DNA from: Oscarella lobularis
Taxonomy: Eukaryota; Porifera; Homoscleromorpha; Homosclerophorida; Oscarellidae
NCBI RefSeq assembly: GCF_947507565.1
Contig: NC_089185.1
Coordinates: 2,666,001 to 2,730,000 of the forward strand
DNA: 64,000 nt
Reading direction: 5' to 3'
Below the pieces are notes generated by a model. The model ran no database searches, was not told where the DNA came from, and saw only the letters and a program-made list of their open reading frames with translations. Each line of letters opens with the position of its first letter. Positions within the stretch are counted from its first letter, which is position 1. Made by a program: the position numbers and the translations under genes. Shown piece after piece: positions 31,379 through 42,371 of this stretch.

Positions 31379-31979
31379 GAGAAGAACGAGAACTGTAGAG
31401 AATGTACGTTTCACGTTAGGTCTGCCCATGGTCTGTCCTTGTTTGTTCCTATTACCGCTATTCGGTGACTCCAAAGGTCGATTACGTGATTTCGTGCCGT
31501 AGGTACATGAGGCATAGGTGATGTGAGGCTCCGAGGACGGCGTCTACAGATAGGCTGCCACCCCAACGAGTAGAAAAGGGTAGAAAATGTGTCGCAGCTA
31601 TCAAGAAAATGCTGGTCGGGCCGCCGCGAGTCCAAACGAAGAATCCACGGACGCACGGCTGCCATTCGTTATACGGGCATCATGAAGCTGCACACACAGT
31701 GCACAGCAGGTTTCAGATCTGCTCTGGAGTCCGTTCTGGCTGCTATTAGGCATCAGCCGTGACGAAACTGGAAGGTGGGTCCTCGGTCTCAGTCTCCACG
31801 ACGAAAACAATGATTCGACTCGCGTTACACGTGTTGTCAGATTTCATCTATTCTCGTATGACTCCGTGCTGAAGGACACTATATAAATGGTCAACGGTTA
31901 ACTATATAAGCGACAAACGATCAAACGCATAACGACAAAAGAGAGCAACATCATCATGATATAAACTAGTGGACTTCGT
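31379..31979. other. Intergenic, convergent 3' ends
   Basis: MSKN 3' flank meeting the 3' end of lectin copy 1. It is duplicated as 36329-36927. No gene is seen. Confidence 0.6.
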
Positions 31980-34900
31980 TCAATTGGTAGATGCTTGGCA
32001 AACAAATTTTTTCAACCTACTGCAAGACCGATCATTCCATAAACTTGAAGGGTCGGGTCCAAGCGTATGAGCGCAATCTTCGCCTTTCCAGTTATTTGGT
32101 TCATTGGCATACCACTTTGTAAAGGTGACAGAAGATCCATCAGACCAAACAAAATGACCTTCGCGCACCAGGTCGTTGAATCCAAGCCAGATTGTTCCGG
32201 ATGAATACAAATTCTGGACGTACGTGTACTCTTCCTGGTTTGCAATTGAAACCAAGTCTCCTCCGTCCTTCAGACACTGCTGTCGTGCTTTGCTCCAAGA
32301 AACTGACGTTGAGAAATATTTGTAGCAACGCCGATTTTTAAAATCGGAATAACCGCTTGGACAAGACACTATTCAATTAAGAAAAGAAAAATAAGTAAAA
32401 TTAAATTTAGTGTCAGTCCAATCACAGAACAAGGATTGGATAAACAAAGTCGAACGTACCGCATAACGTTCCGTCGCCACTAAATCCTGGCCTACACGTA
32501 CACGTGAAGCCGTCGACGGCGTCTTGGCACAGAGCGTTGGCATCGCAATTGTGCTTTCCAAGAACGCACTCGTTGGGAGCTAGACAAACAAATCGTGACG
32601 CAACATTCAACACGAGCGAAAAAAATCCCCTTACTGCACACTCGGCCATCGCCGACGTAACCGTATTCGCACTTGCAAGAGAACGAACCGTCTTCGTTGC
32701 TACAGACCGCATCTTTCGAACAGTCGTCAACACCCGTTCCACATTCATCGATATCTTCAAGAGAGGGTTTCTGCATTGAGAAAATTTTTTACTCAGAGCT
32801 AACAACGTAGCTGACCTTTTTTGCAAACATACGAGTGGCAGTGTTTGCACGAAGAGCCGTGCCAGTGAAAGACGTCTTTTAGGCCCAACTCGTTGACACA
32901 CATCGTCCTATAATTATAATCTTTATATTTTTCTGGCTGCCCATTCAGCCAGTGAACGTAGTTAAGTGCGGTGCCGTCAGTCCAATTGAATCCATCTCCG
33001 TTCCAAAAGAGCCCAATCCAAGACTCACCCGACGACAGGGCACCAACAAAAAACGCTTCAAGTTCGTTGTGTATGCTTGCCAACGAGCTGTTATTCTGCT
33101 CGCAAGAAGCATTAGCCACTGTCCATGGCTGACATCCAGTTGAAGCCTCGTAGCAGTATCCATCACGTGGCAGCCAGCCTTCATCGCAGACACCTATGAA
33201 GAACCAAACACATGTGCCTCTGTGAAACGTTCGCTGACTAAAAAGTTACGTGGCAAAACGACGTAATTCACCGAGACAGGATCGTATCCCTTTTTCCGGA
33301 CTTGAACTTCTTTAACGCAAATACGGAATTCGGTCAAAGAAATTTCCTAGAGTAGAATATTCCAAAAGCCTTTTATATCGCGCTCTTTTTACTTACTTCC
33401 ACCCAGGCTACAATGTTATCGTAAACAAAAAGCGCATTTTTGTCTTCGCGGTGCCTTGGAGTCACTAGAACAGACGGAACTTGAGAATAATTCCGACTGA
33501 ATTCAACACTCTAAAAAATCACAAAATTAGACCACGCGTCAATAGAGTAACTAAATTAAGTCTCTGCCTTGCAAAACGCGTAGTTGTTCTCTTGAGACGG
33601 CGTGAGATCGGCGCCGGCAAAAGTAACCAAACCTAAATCGGAAAACACCGCTCGAGAAACGTTAGGCCCTTCCATCGGTAGAGCCAGCCAAGTCTACACA
33701 CGCACAAAATTATCCAAAAAAAATAAACGCGTGCTGATTTATTATGCCTTACAATAGAAACGTTCTTGTGCGCTCCGTCAAAGTTCTGCAACTCCCTCGC
33801 ACACAACGAAAACGAACTCGTTCCGACGTCTTCGGCCCACAAGGTAGCGGCGTCGCGTCTCACACCGGGAACGGAGTGCCGTAACGTGGCAAGAACAATA
33901 GGCGGCGAATCGAACGTTATAGCGAGATCGACTCGCTTACACGTGCTTCCCGTCAGCCACGTATCGTCGAGATCGACGACGCCGCCTACAGCGCCGTCTG
34001 GAGCTCCTTGATAGACGAGCCAAGTGAAGGACACTCGGTCCGTCGCGTGGCGTTCGCCTCGACCGGCGGTGTGCACGCACACGGTCATGTTGTCCGACGT
34101 TAAATCGTCAATCCAAATAGTTGGAACGTCATGAACGAACGTTGAGTCACTTGCAGTGCTAAAGTCAGCTGTCGCCAATCCGCGAATACTCTGGCCAGGG
34201 TAGAAGAGATTGGAATTGAAGTGAATCGTTTGGCAACCGTATGCGGTGGAAACACGAGAGGACGTGATTTGCGCGTGTCCACGTTGAAAAGGAAAGACTA
34301 TACATAAAAACGTTTTTAAGGGAAGGTTTTATTTCGGTTTCTACCGTGGCAGCGTCCTCTGTGATGAATTACGACATCCGTTCGACGCGTGTCGAAAACG
34401 AAACGCTGATATTCGCACTCGCTGTCGTACGAGACGCCGTTTGACGCGCAAACGGGCTCGTCGGCGCGACCGTCGCACGACGGCGCGACGCACTCGTACG
34501 CGCGCGGGCCCGTGTCGGCGCAAACGCCGTAGAACGCGCACGCAACTCCGACGCACGGATCAATAGCTGGAAGAGATATACAACAAATAAGGAGGACTCG
34601 ATCGAATTACTCGTCGATGACCCACTTCCAATTGCTGCCCAAGTGACTATTATATCGGCTGGTTGCGATGCTTTTAGACATACGTTGACGCTGAACTCAT
34701 TGGCTGACTACAGTGGATCTATTAACAGTGATTTAATTATTGTCTAATTTACCTCAGTCCAAACCACTACGGCGCTATGCTTAGGGCTTGTGCCTAGTGG
34801 AACGCTGGGTGACACCAGAACCGTTGGCCTCGTATCCTTATAGTACTTTCTTCGAAGAAGGACAGTCTGTTTTGATTGAGAAATTTGAACTAGCATAGAC

Positions 34901-35847
34901 TATGTTTTGTGCTGACTTTGCAAATTGAATTTCCGCTATTTCTTGCTAATTCGAGATGCTTTTTGTAGAAAAAGAGTAGACCCGCATCGGCACCCTTGAC
35001 GAGACCTTGAAGCTCTTCGCTGCCATCAAACACGAGAACGTTCTTGAAAAATCCATTAGAAGAAAAAAAATCATGCGAGTAGAACCCATACCGCTTGGAA
35101 ACCGGTGTGTACACCACTGAAAACCTGCGCTTCCTCGTAGCAAAGACTAAGCTGAGAGTCGGTCGTGTTCTCCATCCACAGGAAGGCGCCGTCTGCCCCC
35201 ACTTCCGGTTTCGATCGAACAGCCGTTGCGAGCAGATAAGTCACACGCACATCATCAGACTGCAGGAAAAAGAACGAGCATACAGTAAGCCCCATCACCA
35301 TTATACAAAAAAACATATATGTACCAATGGCTTTCGATGACAATGCTTTTGCGTCGTAAAGTCCGAAAAGTGAACAACGACGTCTCGCACGACACTCGAA
35401 TCGTTCAAAAACGATCGATTTCCACTAGAGACGTAGGCGAGCCACTCGACGCTGAGCGACAGCGGTCCACACGAACCGCCGACACCGGCGGCGCACGCGT
35501 CGAAACCGCGCGAATTCGCTCGACGAATCCACGCGGATAGAACGGTCCGACGGGGAGCGCGATCGCGATAGCCGACGCCCGCTTGCACGTGGACGATTTC
35601 GGACGGGTGAAGATTTGCGAAAGGCGGATCGAAGGCGACGTGGAGACACGAGTGAGCGCATGTCGAACCGCCGACAAATGTCCAGTTGTTATGACCATAG
35701 ATCGCAGAGTGGCCTGAAAACGTCAACTGCGTCGTGTATGAATTGAGCTAATAGCTGGTTGCCATGGTTACCAGAGGTCTCCGAGTCCGCGCATGCAAAA
35801 GAGAAAATTTTCAACAGAAGAAGGATTTTCGACGTGGCCGCGTGCAT
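31980..35847 (-). CDS. Multidomain secreted lectin, copy 1 (H-type/Kazal/CTLD/EGF), 15 exons
   Basis: Exons in transcription order: 35772-35847, 35325-35713, 35092-35259, 34917-35042, 34753-34866, 34626-34707, 34345-34566, 33753-34297, 33568-33693, 33397-33510, 33250-33346, 32816-33193, 32635-32754, 32460-32579, 31980-32368. Phases join to one 1021-aa frame. Order: a signal peptide (MHAATSKILLLLKIF, unlike that of the other copies); three H-type lectin-like modules; a Kazal domain (CVAPSCDGRADEPVC); three more H-type modules (one with LATLRHSVPG and FSLCAREL); a C-type lectin domain with WIGLFWNGDG; two calcium-type EGFs (DIDECGTG, APNECVLG); and a final C-type lectin domain with WLGFND, EPN and WND, the mannose-type calcium/sugar motif. 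The donor after exon 9 is GC, not GT. The product is an extracellular carbohydrate-binding protein, inferred from its domains. Confidence 0.85.
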
Positions 35848-36009
35848 TGTCTTCTCAAAAATGAAGAAGTTGAGACGCGGATGATTCGAGAGACGAACGA
35901 ATTCGATTAGTCTTGTTTGCTGTCTGCCGGCCGTAGACCAGCCAGTTCTTCCTTTTTCCGTGTAAACTGTCGCAGAGTCGGGATCCAGGAGCCGCTGGCG
36001 AATCTGCGA
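35848..36009. other. MDC1-type promoter fragment
   Basis: The stretch at about 35940-36005 matches the MDC1 upstream region at 46880-46945. It is cut off by the collagen-like relic at about 36008. Confidence 0.65.
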
Positions 36010-36328
36010 AAGGAAATAGGAAGTTGCGGAACTTTCTGAGGCCGTGTGAAGGACGCAGCTCACAAATTCTTGCTTCTTCGTGCATTGCCGTCAAACATTC
36101 AGGACAAGCCAAGTATTCACCACTGCATACAGTGAAAGTGAAATTGGGCGGCGGCCACAAAGCATTCCGAATAGGAAAAACCGTCTCTGACGTGCAACTG
36201 CTTTTCCCCCACCAATTTCAGAACGTGTTGAAACCAGAAAACGAAATTTTCTTAGATTTGTATCGTGGTGGCTTTTCAGAGCAGTATACGACTTCATAGA
36301 AGTGAAGCTTGACAAAGAGACTCAGTAG
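36008..36328 (+). pseudogene. C-terminal relic of an MSKN-type gene
   Basis: It covers the globular domain from the NRK...[11 protein letters not shown] loop to KLDKETQ-stop at 36326-36328. A 4-bp deletion near 36287 breaks it, and there is no 5' part. The relic and its 3' flank match the end of the gene at 30425 and its flank. Confidence 0.87.
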
Positions 36329-36927
36329 GAGAAGAACGAGAACTGTAGAGAATGTACGTCTCACCTTAGGTCTGCCCATGGTCTGTCCTTGTTTGTTCCT
36401 ATAAAATAAACCGTACAGAACGCTATTCGGTGACTCCAAAGGTCGATTACGTAAATTGAGGCTCCGAGGACGGCGTCTACAGATAGGCTGCCACCCCAAC
36501 GAGTAGAAAATGTGTCGCAGCTGTCAAGAAAATGCTGGTCGGGCCGCCGCGAGTCCAAACGAACGAAGAATCCACGGACGCACGGCTGCCATTCGTTATA
36601 CGGGCATCATGAAGCTGCACTGAGTGCACTCACAGTGCACAGCAGGTTTCAGATCCGTTTCAGATCTGCTCTGGAGTCCGTTCTGGCCGCTATTAGGCAT
36701 CAGCCGTGACGAAACTGGAAGGTGGGTCCTCGGTCTCAGTCTCCACGACGAAAACAACGATTCGACTCGCGTTATAGTCTACACGTGTTGTCAGATTTCA
36801 TCTATGCTCGTATGACTCCGTGCTGAAGGACACTATATAAATGGTCTATATAAGCGACAAACGATCAAACGCATAACGACAAAAGAGAGCAACATCATCC
36901 ACCATGATATAAACTAGTGGACTTCGT
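36329..36927. other. Intergenic, duplicate of 31379-31979
   Basis: Non-coding 3' flank shared by the MSKN relic and lectin copy 2. Confidence 0.6.
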
Positions 36928-39900
36928 TCAATTGGTCGATACTTGGCAAACAAATTTTTTCAACTTACTGCAAGACAGATCATTCCATAAACTTGAACGG
37001 TAGGGTCCAAGCGTATGAGCGCAATCTTCGCCAGACCACGAGCCTGCGTCATTTGGTTCAGTGGAATCCCACTTCGTAAAGGTGACAGGAGATCCGTCAG
37101 ACCAAACGAAATTACTTTCCCACGCTATGTCGTTGAGTCCTAGCCAGATTTCTCCGGACGAATACAAATTCTGGACGTACGTGTACTCCTCCTGGTTTGC
37201 AATTGAAACCAAGTCTCCTCCGTCCGTCAGACACTGTTGTCGTGCTTTGCTCCAAGTAACTGACGTTGAGAAATATTTGTAGCAACGCCGATTTTTAAAA
37301 ACGGAATAACCGCTTGGACAAGAACCTTCTCAATTAAGAAAAGAAAAAATAAGTAAAATTAAATTTAGTGCCTGTCCAATCACAGACCAAGGGTCTGCGA
37401 TTGGATAAACAAAGTCGAACGTACCGCATAACGTTCCGTCACCATGAAATCCCGGCTTACACGTACACGTGAAGCCGTCGTCGGTGTCTCGACACACAGC
37501 ATTTGCATGGCAATTGTGCTTTCCAAGAAAGCACTCATTGGGAGCTAAACGAGCATGCGAATCTTGCTGCAACACAAAAGACAAGCGAAAGTTTTTTCTT
37601 ACTACACACTCGGCCATTTCCAACGTAACCGTGTTTGCACGTGCAAGAGAACGAACCGACTTCGTTGGTACACACTGCATCATTCGAACACCCGTGACTA
37701 CCCGTTTCGCATTCATTTAAATCTGAAGTATAGACGGTTACTCGTATATTAAAAAATATAAATTTTTGAACATAATTAACCTTTCTTGCAGACGTACGAA
37801 AGACATTGTTTGCACAATGTGCCATTCCAGTGAAAGAGATTCTTCACTCCCAACTCGTTGACACATACCTGTTCCGTGCTATAATTTCCGAGAGCGAGCT
37901 GTTCTTTAGGCCAGTGCACGTAGTCGACAGCGGTACCGTCAGTCCAATTGAAACCGTCACCGTTACCATAGAGCCCAATCCACGACTCACCCGATGACAA
38001 GACGCCAATAAAGTAAGCCTCAAGATCATTGTGAATACTTGCCAACGAGCTGTTCTTCTGTTCACACGTGGAATTGGCTACCGTCCACGAATTACATCCA
38101 GCAGACACTTCATAGCAGTACCCGTCGTGCGGAAGCCAGCCCTCATCACATACATCTACAAAACGAGGCACCGATTTTGAATTAATTAACGCTTCGTTAC
38201 CGAATGAATTCGGTGTGTAATCTCACATGGTAGAACTACGTAATTCACTGAAAGAGGATCGTATCCGTTCTTTCGGACTTGAATTTCTTTAGCGCAAACG
38301 CGGAATTCGGTTGAAATAATTTCCTGACGCGGACGAAAACTCCAGCACATTTCTAAAGTTAACTATTTTCGACCTACTTCAACCCAGGCTACAATATTGT
38401 CGTATAGAAACAAGGCATTTCCTTGATCGTTGTGCCTTGGAGTCACAAGAACAGAAGGTACTTGAGAAAAATTCCTACTGAATTGTACAGTCTAAAAAAT
38501 GCCACCAAAGTTGACAGAGATGAACTAAAGTCACAATCTGTTTCTCTATACCTTGCAAAACGCGTAGTTGTTCTTTCGAGACGGCGTCAGATCGTTTCCA
38601 GCAAATCTAACCAAACCAAAATCGGAAAAGACCTCCAAAAAAACACGCGGCCCTCGCGTCGGTAAAGCAAGCCAATTCTAAAAAAATACAAAGAATTATC
38701 GCCAATTCGCGCCTCCAACCTCTTACAATAGAAACGTTCTCGTGCGCTCCGTCAAAATTCTGCAACTCTCTTACACACAACGAGAACGATTGCGTTCCGA
38801 CGTCTTTGGTCCACAGCGTAGCAGCGTCGCGTCTCACACCCGGAACGGAGTGACGTAACGTGGCAAGAACATTCGGCGGCGAGTCAAACGTCATTGCAAG
38901 ATTGACTTGCGTGCACGTGGTTCCGGTCAGCCACGTTTCCGTATTGACGACGCCACCTAGGGCGCCATCTGGAGCTCCTTGGTAGACGAACCAAGTGAAG
39001 GACACTTGGTCCGTCGCGTGGCGTTCGCCTCGACCGGCGATGTACACGCACACGGTCATGTTGTCCGAGGTCAAATTGTCTATCCAAAGCGTTGGGACGT
39101 CGTGAACAAACGTCGAGTCGGTAGCAGTGTGAAAGTTTGGAGTGGCCAATGCTTCCATTCTCTTGTCGGGGTAAAAGAGATTTGAATTAATTTGAACCGT
39201 TTTGCATGCGTATGACGTGGAAATGCGAGAAGCCTCAATTTGCCCGTTTCCGCGTTGAAAAGGGAATACTGAAGCACAGAATGTTTATTAAAGAAAACGA
39301 TTGATTATGTTTGTTCATACCGTTGCAGCGTCCTCGGTGATAAATGACAATGTCTGATCGACGAGTATTGAAAACGAAACGATGATATTCGCACTCGTTG
39401 TCGTAAGAGACGCCGTCCGACGCGCAAACGGGTTCGTCGATGCTGCTGTCGCACGACGGCGCAACGCACTCGTACGAACGTGGACCCGTGTCGGCACAAA
39501 CGCCGAATAACTCGCACGTAACTCCGACGCACGGGTCAATAGCTATATAGAAAGAATAAACCAAAATCTCACTATCGCTTGATACCCACTTCCAATTGCT
39601 GCCCAAGTGACTAGGACATCGGACGGTGGTAATACTTGAACGCACAAGTTGACGCTAAACTTATTAGCAGACTACAGCGAGCAACAAACGTAATTACCAT
39701 TATTTTTTCTAATTTAAAAACGGGGTCGACCTCAGTCCAAGCGACGACGGCTACCTCCGGAGCGGAGCGTGAGCCTGTTAGAACAGTAGGTGACGCCAGG
39801 ACCGTTGGTCTGGTGTTTCTATAGTACTTCCGTTGGAACCGTACGGTCTGTTTGGTGGTGTTATCGTTAAATTGGCGGACTTATAAGGTATTTTCATGCT

Positions 39901-40788
39901 TACTTGGCAAACCGAGTTTCCTTCAAAGTGCTTCTTCGAGAAAACAAGTTGACCTGCATCGGCACCCTTGACGAGATCTTGGAGCCCTCCGCTGTGGTTG
40001 AACATTAGAATGTTCTTTGGGAGAAAAATTGATAAGCTGCATAAATGACAATCACGGCCTACCGCTTGGTATCCGGTGTGAAGACCACTGAAGATCTGCG
40101 CTTCCTTGTAACAAACGCGAGACTCGTTCGTTTTCTCTATCCACAGAAAGGCGCCGTCTGCGCCTACGCTTTCCGGCTCTGAACGCAAGGCCGTCGCAAG
40201 CTTGTACGTCGCATTCATATCAGACTTCATAAAAGAAACAAAAATCTTTCCCTATCAATATGATTAGAAGGTGCATCTACCCAATGTTCGCGATGGCAAA
40301 GTTTCTGCGTTGTGAAGTTCGAAAACTTTACAACAGCGTCTTCAATAAGACCGGATGAATTGTCCTGGACCGATTGGCCGTCAGAGATGTAGGCAAACCA
40401 TTCGACGCTGAGCGAAAGCGGTCCACAGAAACCGCTTGCGCCAGCGCACGCATGAAAACCGCGCGGAGTCACTCCACGAATCCAAGTCGATAGAACAATT
40501 CGATTTGGAGCGCGATCGCGAAAGCCGATGCCGGCCTGCACGTGAACGCTCTCGGACGGCTCAAGATTTTGAAAGTGAGGATGGAAAGCAACGTGCAAAC
40601 ACGAGTGACGACAAGCCGAACCCTGAACTTCAAAGTTTCTGTGACCGTAGATGGCAGAATGCATGTGGCCTGACAACGTTGTCATATTATCTGTGTAAGT
40701 GCTATATATTAGGATGTTGCTCGAACATACCAGAGCTCTCCGTAGATGAAAGAGAGATAAGAATTGAAAGAAAAAGGAGTTGGAGCAT
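36928..40788 (-). CDS. Multidomain secreted lectin, copy 2, 15 exons, intact
   Basis: Exons: 40731-40788, 40281-40690, 40063-40224, 39904-40014, 39731-39847, 39590-39671, 39321-39542, 38727-39268, 38552-38677, 38378-38491, 38227-38323, 37781-38155, 37603-37725, 37425-37544, 36928-37325. All introns are GT-AG and phases agree, giving 1018 aa. A signal peptide (MLQLLFLSILISLSSTESS) is followed by the same order as copy 1: H-type x3, Kazal, H-type x3, C-type lectin, EGF x2, C-type lectin. The last lectin domain keeps WLGLND, EPN and WND. The first one lacks EPN/QPD and may not bind sugar. It is the best reference model of the three copies. H-type assignment rests on motifs such as FHPHFQNLEPSESVHVQAGI and FSLCVRELQNFDGAHENVSI. 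Confidence 0.88.
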
Positions 40789-41828
40789 GGTGCACAAGCA
40801 CTGGTCGGACTGACTGTCTGCTCCAAACTGAATCAGCGCGTTTTATAATGAATAACGTAGAGATTAGATCTGTACCGGAAAGCGAGTCACTGACCCCACG
40901 TTCCTTTTCCGTTTGAACTGTCACACGCGCGGTTGTATATATGTTGCTATGGACGTAAGCAATACCGCAGCTATACGCTTTATGACTGCGGCAAATCAGA
41001 TATCCATGCATGGCTATTGGGTTTGGTCAGCGATTTTCAAAAGGCGGATGGATAGTAACGCGCAAACGCGAGTGACGACAAGTTAATTCCGATATTAGTA
41101 ACACGCGCGAGAGAGTCTGGGGACCAGTTGCACGCATTGTCTGCTGCTCCACTGAATCGAAGTCACGGCGTTTTATAGATGAATAGGTTTCCGGACGCAG
41201 AGAGATTTGTACGAGGACGCGCGTCACCGACCGCGGGCGCGATCGTTTCCCGCGCAAACCGGATCAAGCGTCCTTGCTATTGTCGTATCAAACCATTGCT
41301 ATTGGGTTTGGTCGGGAATTTTCGAAATAGGCGGACAGATATAGTAACGTGCAAACGCGCGTAGCGACAAATCAATCTCGGAACTTCATGCATGCAAAGT
41401 TATTGTGGACCGTGTTGTGACCATATGATATGGCGGAGAGAGAGAGATAACAAAATTGAAAAGAAAAAGGAGTTGGAACATATATGCATTGTTGAACAAA
41501 TTTCCGCACGTAATCTGTTCCAGGAAGTGATTCACTGACCCTCTCGTTCCATAGCAAGGATGCTTGATCCGGATTTAGACAGTCTTGAGCCGTTCATTGT
41601 CTCGTTGCTACCATGTTGCTACCGTACCTGTCCGTTCTTCCTTTTACCGTGTAAACTGTCGCACCGCTCGATAAAGCCGGATCCAGGCGCCATTGGAGAA
41701 ACTGCAGAATCGCTTCATGGACGGCGACAAATCCTCAAATTGCAAAGAAAAAAGAAAATGTGCGCTACGAACGTTGATATTAACCAATTGTACGAGCTGT
41801 ACAAGATTTGCGTTTTTCTCGCGGAACG
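40789..41828. other. Divergent promoter region of lectin copy 2 and truncated MDC1
   Basis: Non-coding. Long stretches match 46014-47068 (for example GGTTTGGTCAGCGATTTTCA at 41030 and 46277). No gene is seen. Confidence 0.6.
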
Positions 41829-42031
41829 ATGTCAATAGCGAGTCCAACTTCGGTGGTTAGTGGCGATTCGACTGACGACGAGTTAGGAGAAACAACTAGA
41901 AAGCCGGTAGAGCGACCAGAACGCCTTTTTCGCGTGGCGTGCGCGCGACGACCAGACGATGCTCTAGATTGGCCATTTCAAAGTCCTAAAGCAGGCGGGA
42001 GTAGCAAAAGAAATCTATCCGATATACGAAG
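41829..42031 (+). pseudogene. MDC1: Duplicated first two exons of MDC1-like gene
   Basis: Exon 1 at 41829-41906 (MSIASPTSVVSGDSTDDELG...RKP) and exon 2 at 41968-42031 (IGHFKVLKQAGVAKEIYPIY) match 47069-47146 and 47201-47264. They keep the splice sites, but no later FHA exon follows. What follows belongs to the collagen-like 3' flank in reverse. It is a truncated copy created when the lectin-MDC1 unit was duplicated. Confidence 0.85.
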
Positions 42032-42371
42032 GTTTAAAAACCATACCCTGATTCCCGCGTTCCTTTCTACTAAGAAAGAAAAGAAGCTTTTTCTTTCTCA
42101 AAGCAGCAAAGCAAAGGCATCAAAAATGAATTGGACTGGGCCATTGATCGGCGTTCTCCGTGACTCAGGGACTAAATTGACAGAAGTGCCTGTGGCATAC
42201 AGTATCAGCCACACTGCCACATCGTGTGCTGCTGATTATATTGATAGGCATCGGACAGGCGGCAACGATCACAGTAAAAAATCTTCTACTGTACTACACG
42301 ACAACACGAGCACACTTATTTCTGTCTCAGCAAATCAGTTCTCCGTCTTGCCCATCAGAGTCGCGTCACCA
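42032..42371. other. Captured collagen-family 3' flank (reverse orientation)
   Basis: On the - strand this matches the 3' flank of the MKHH copy at 25654 (26467-26620). It serves as the 3' end of lectin copy 3. The 240-codon + frame at 41808 crosses it and is an artefact. Confidence 0.65.
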
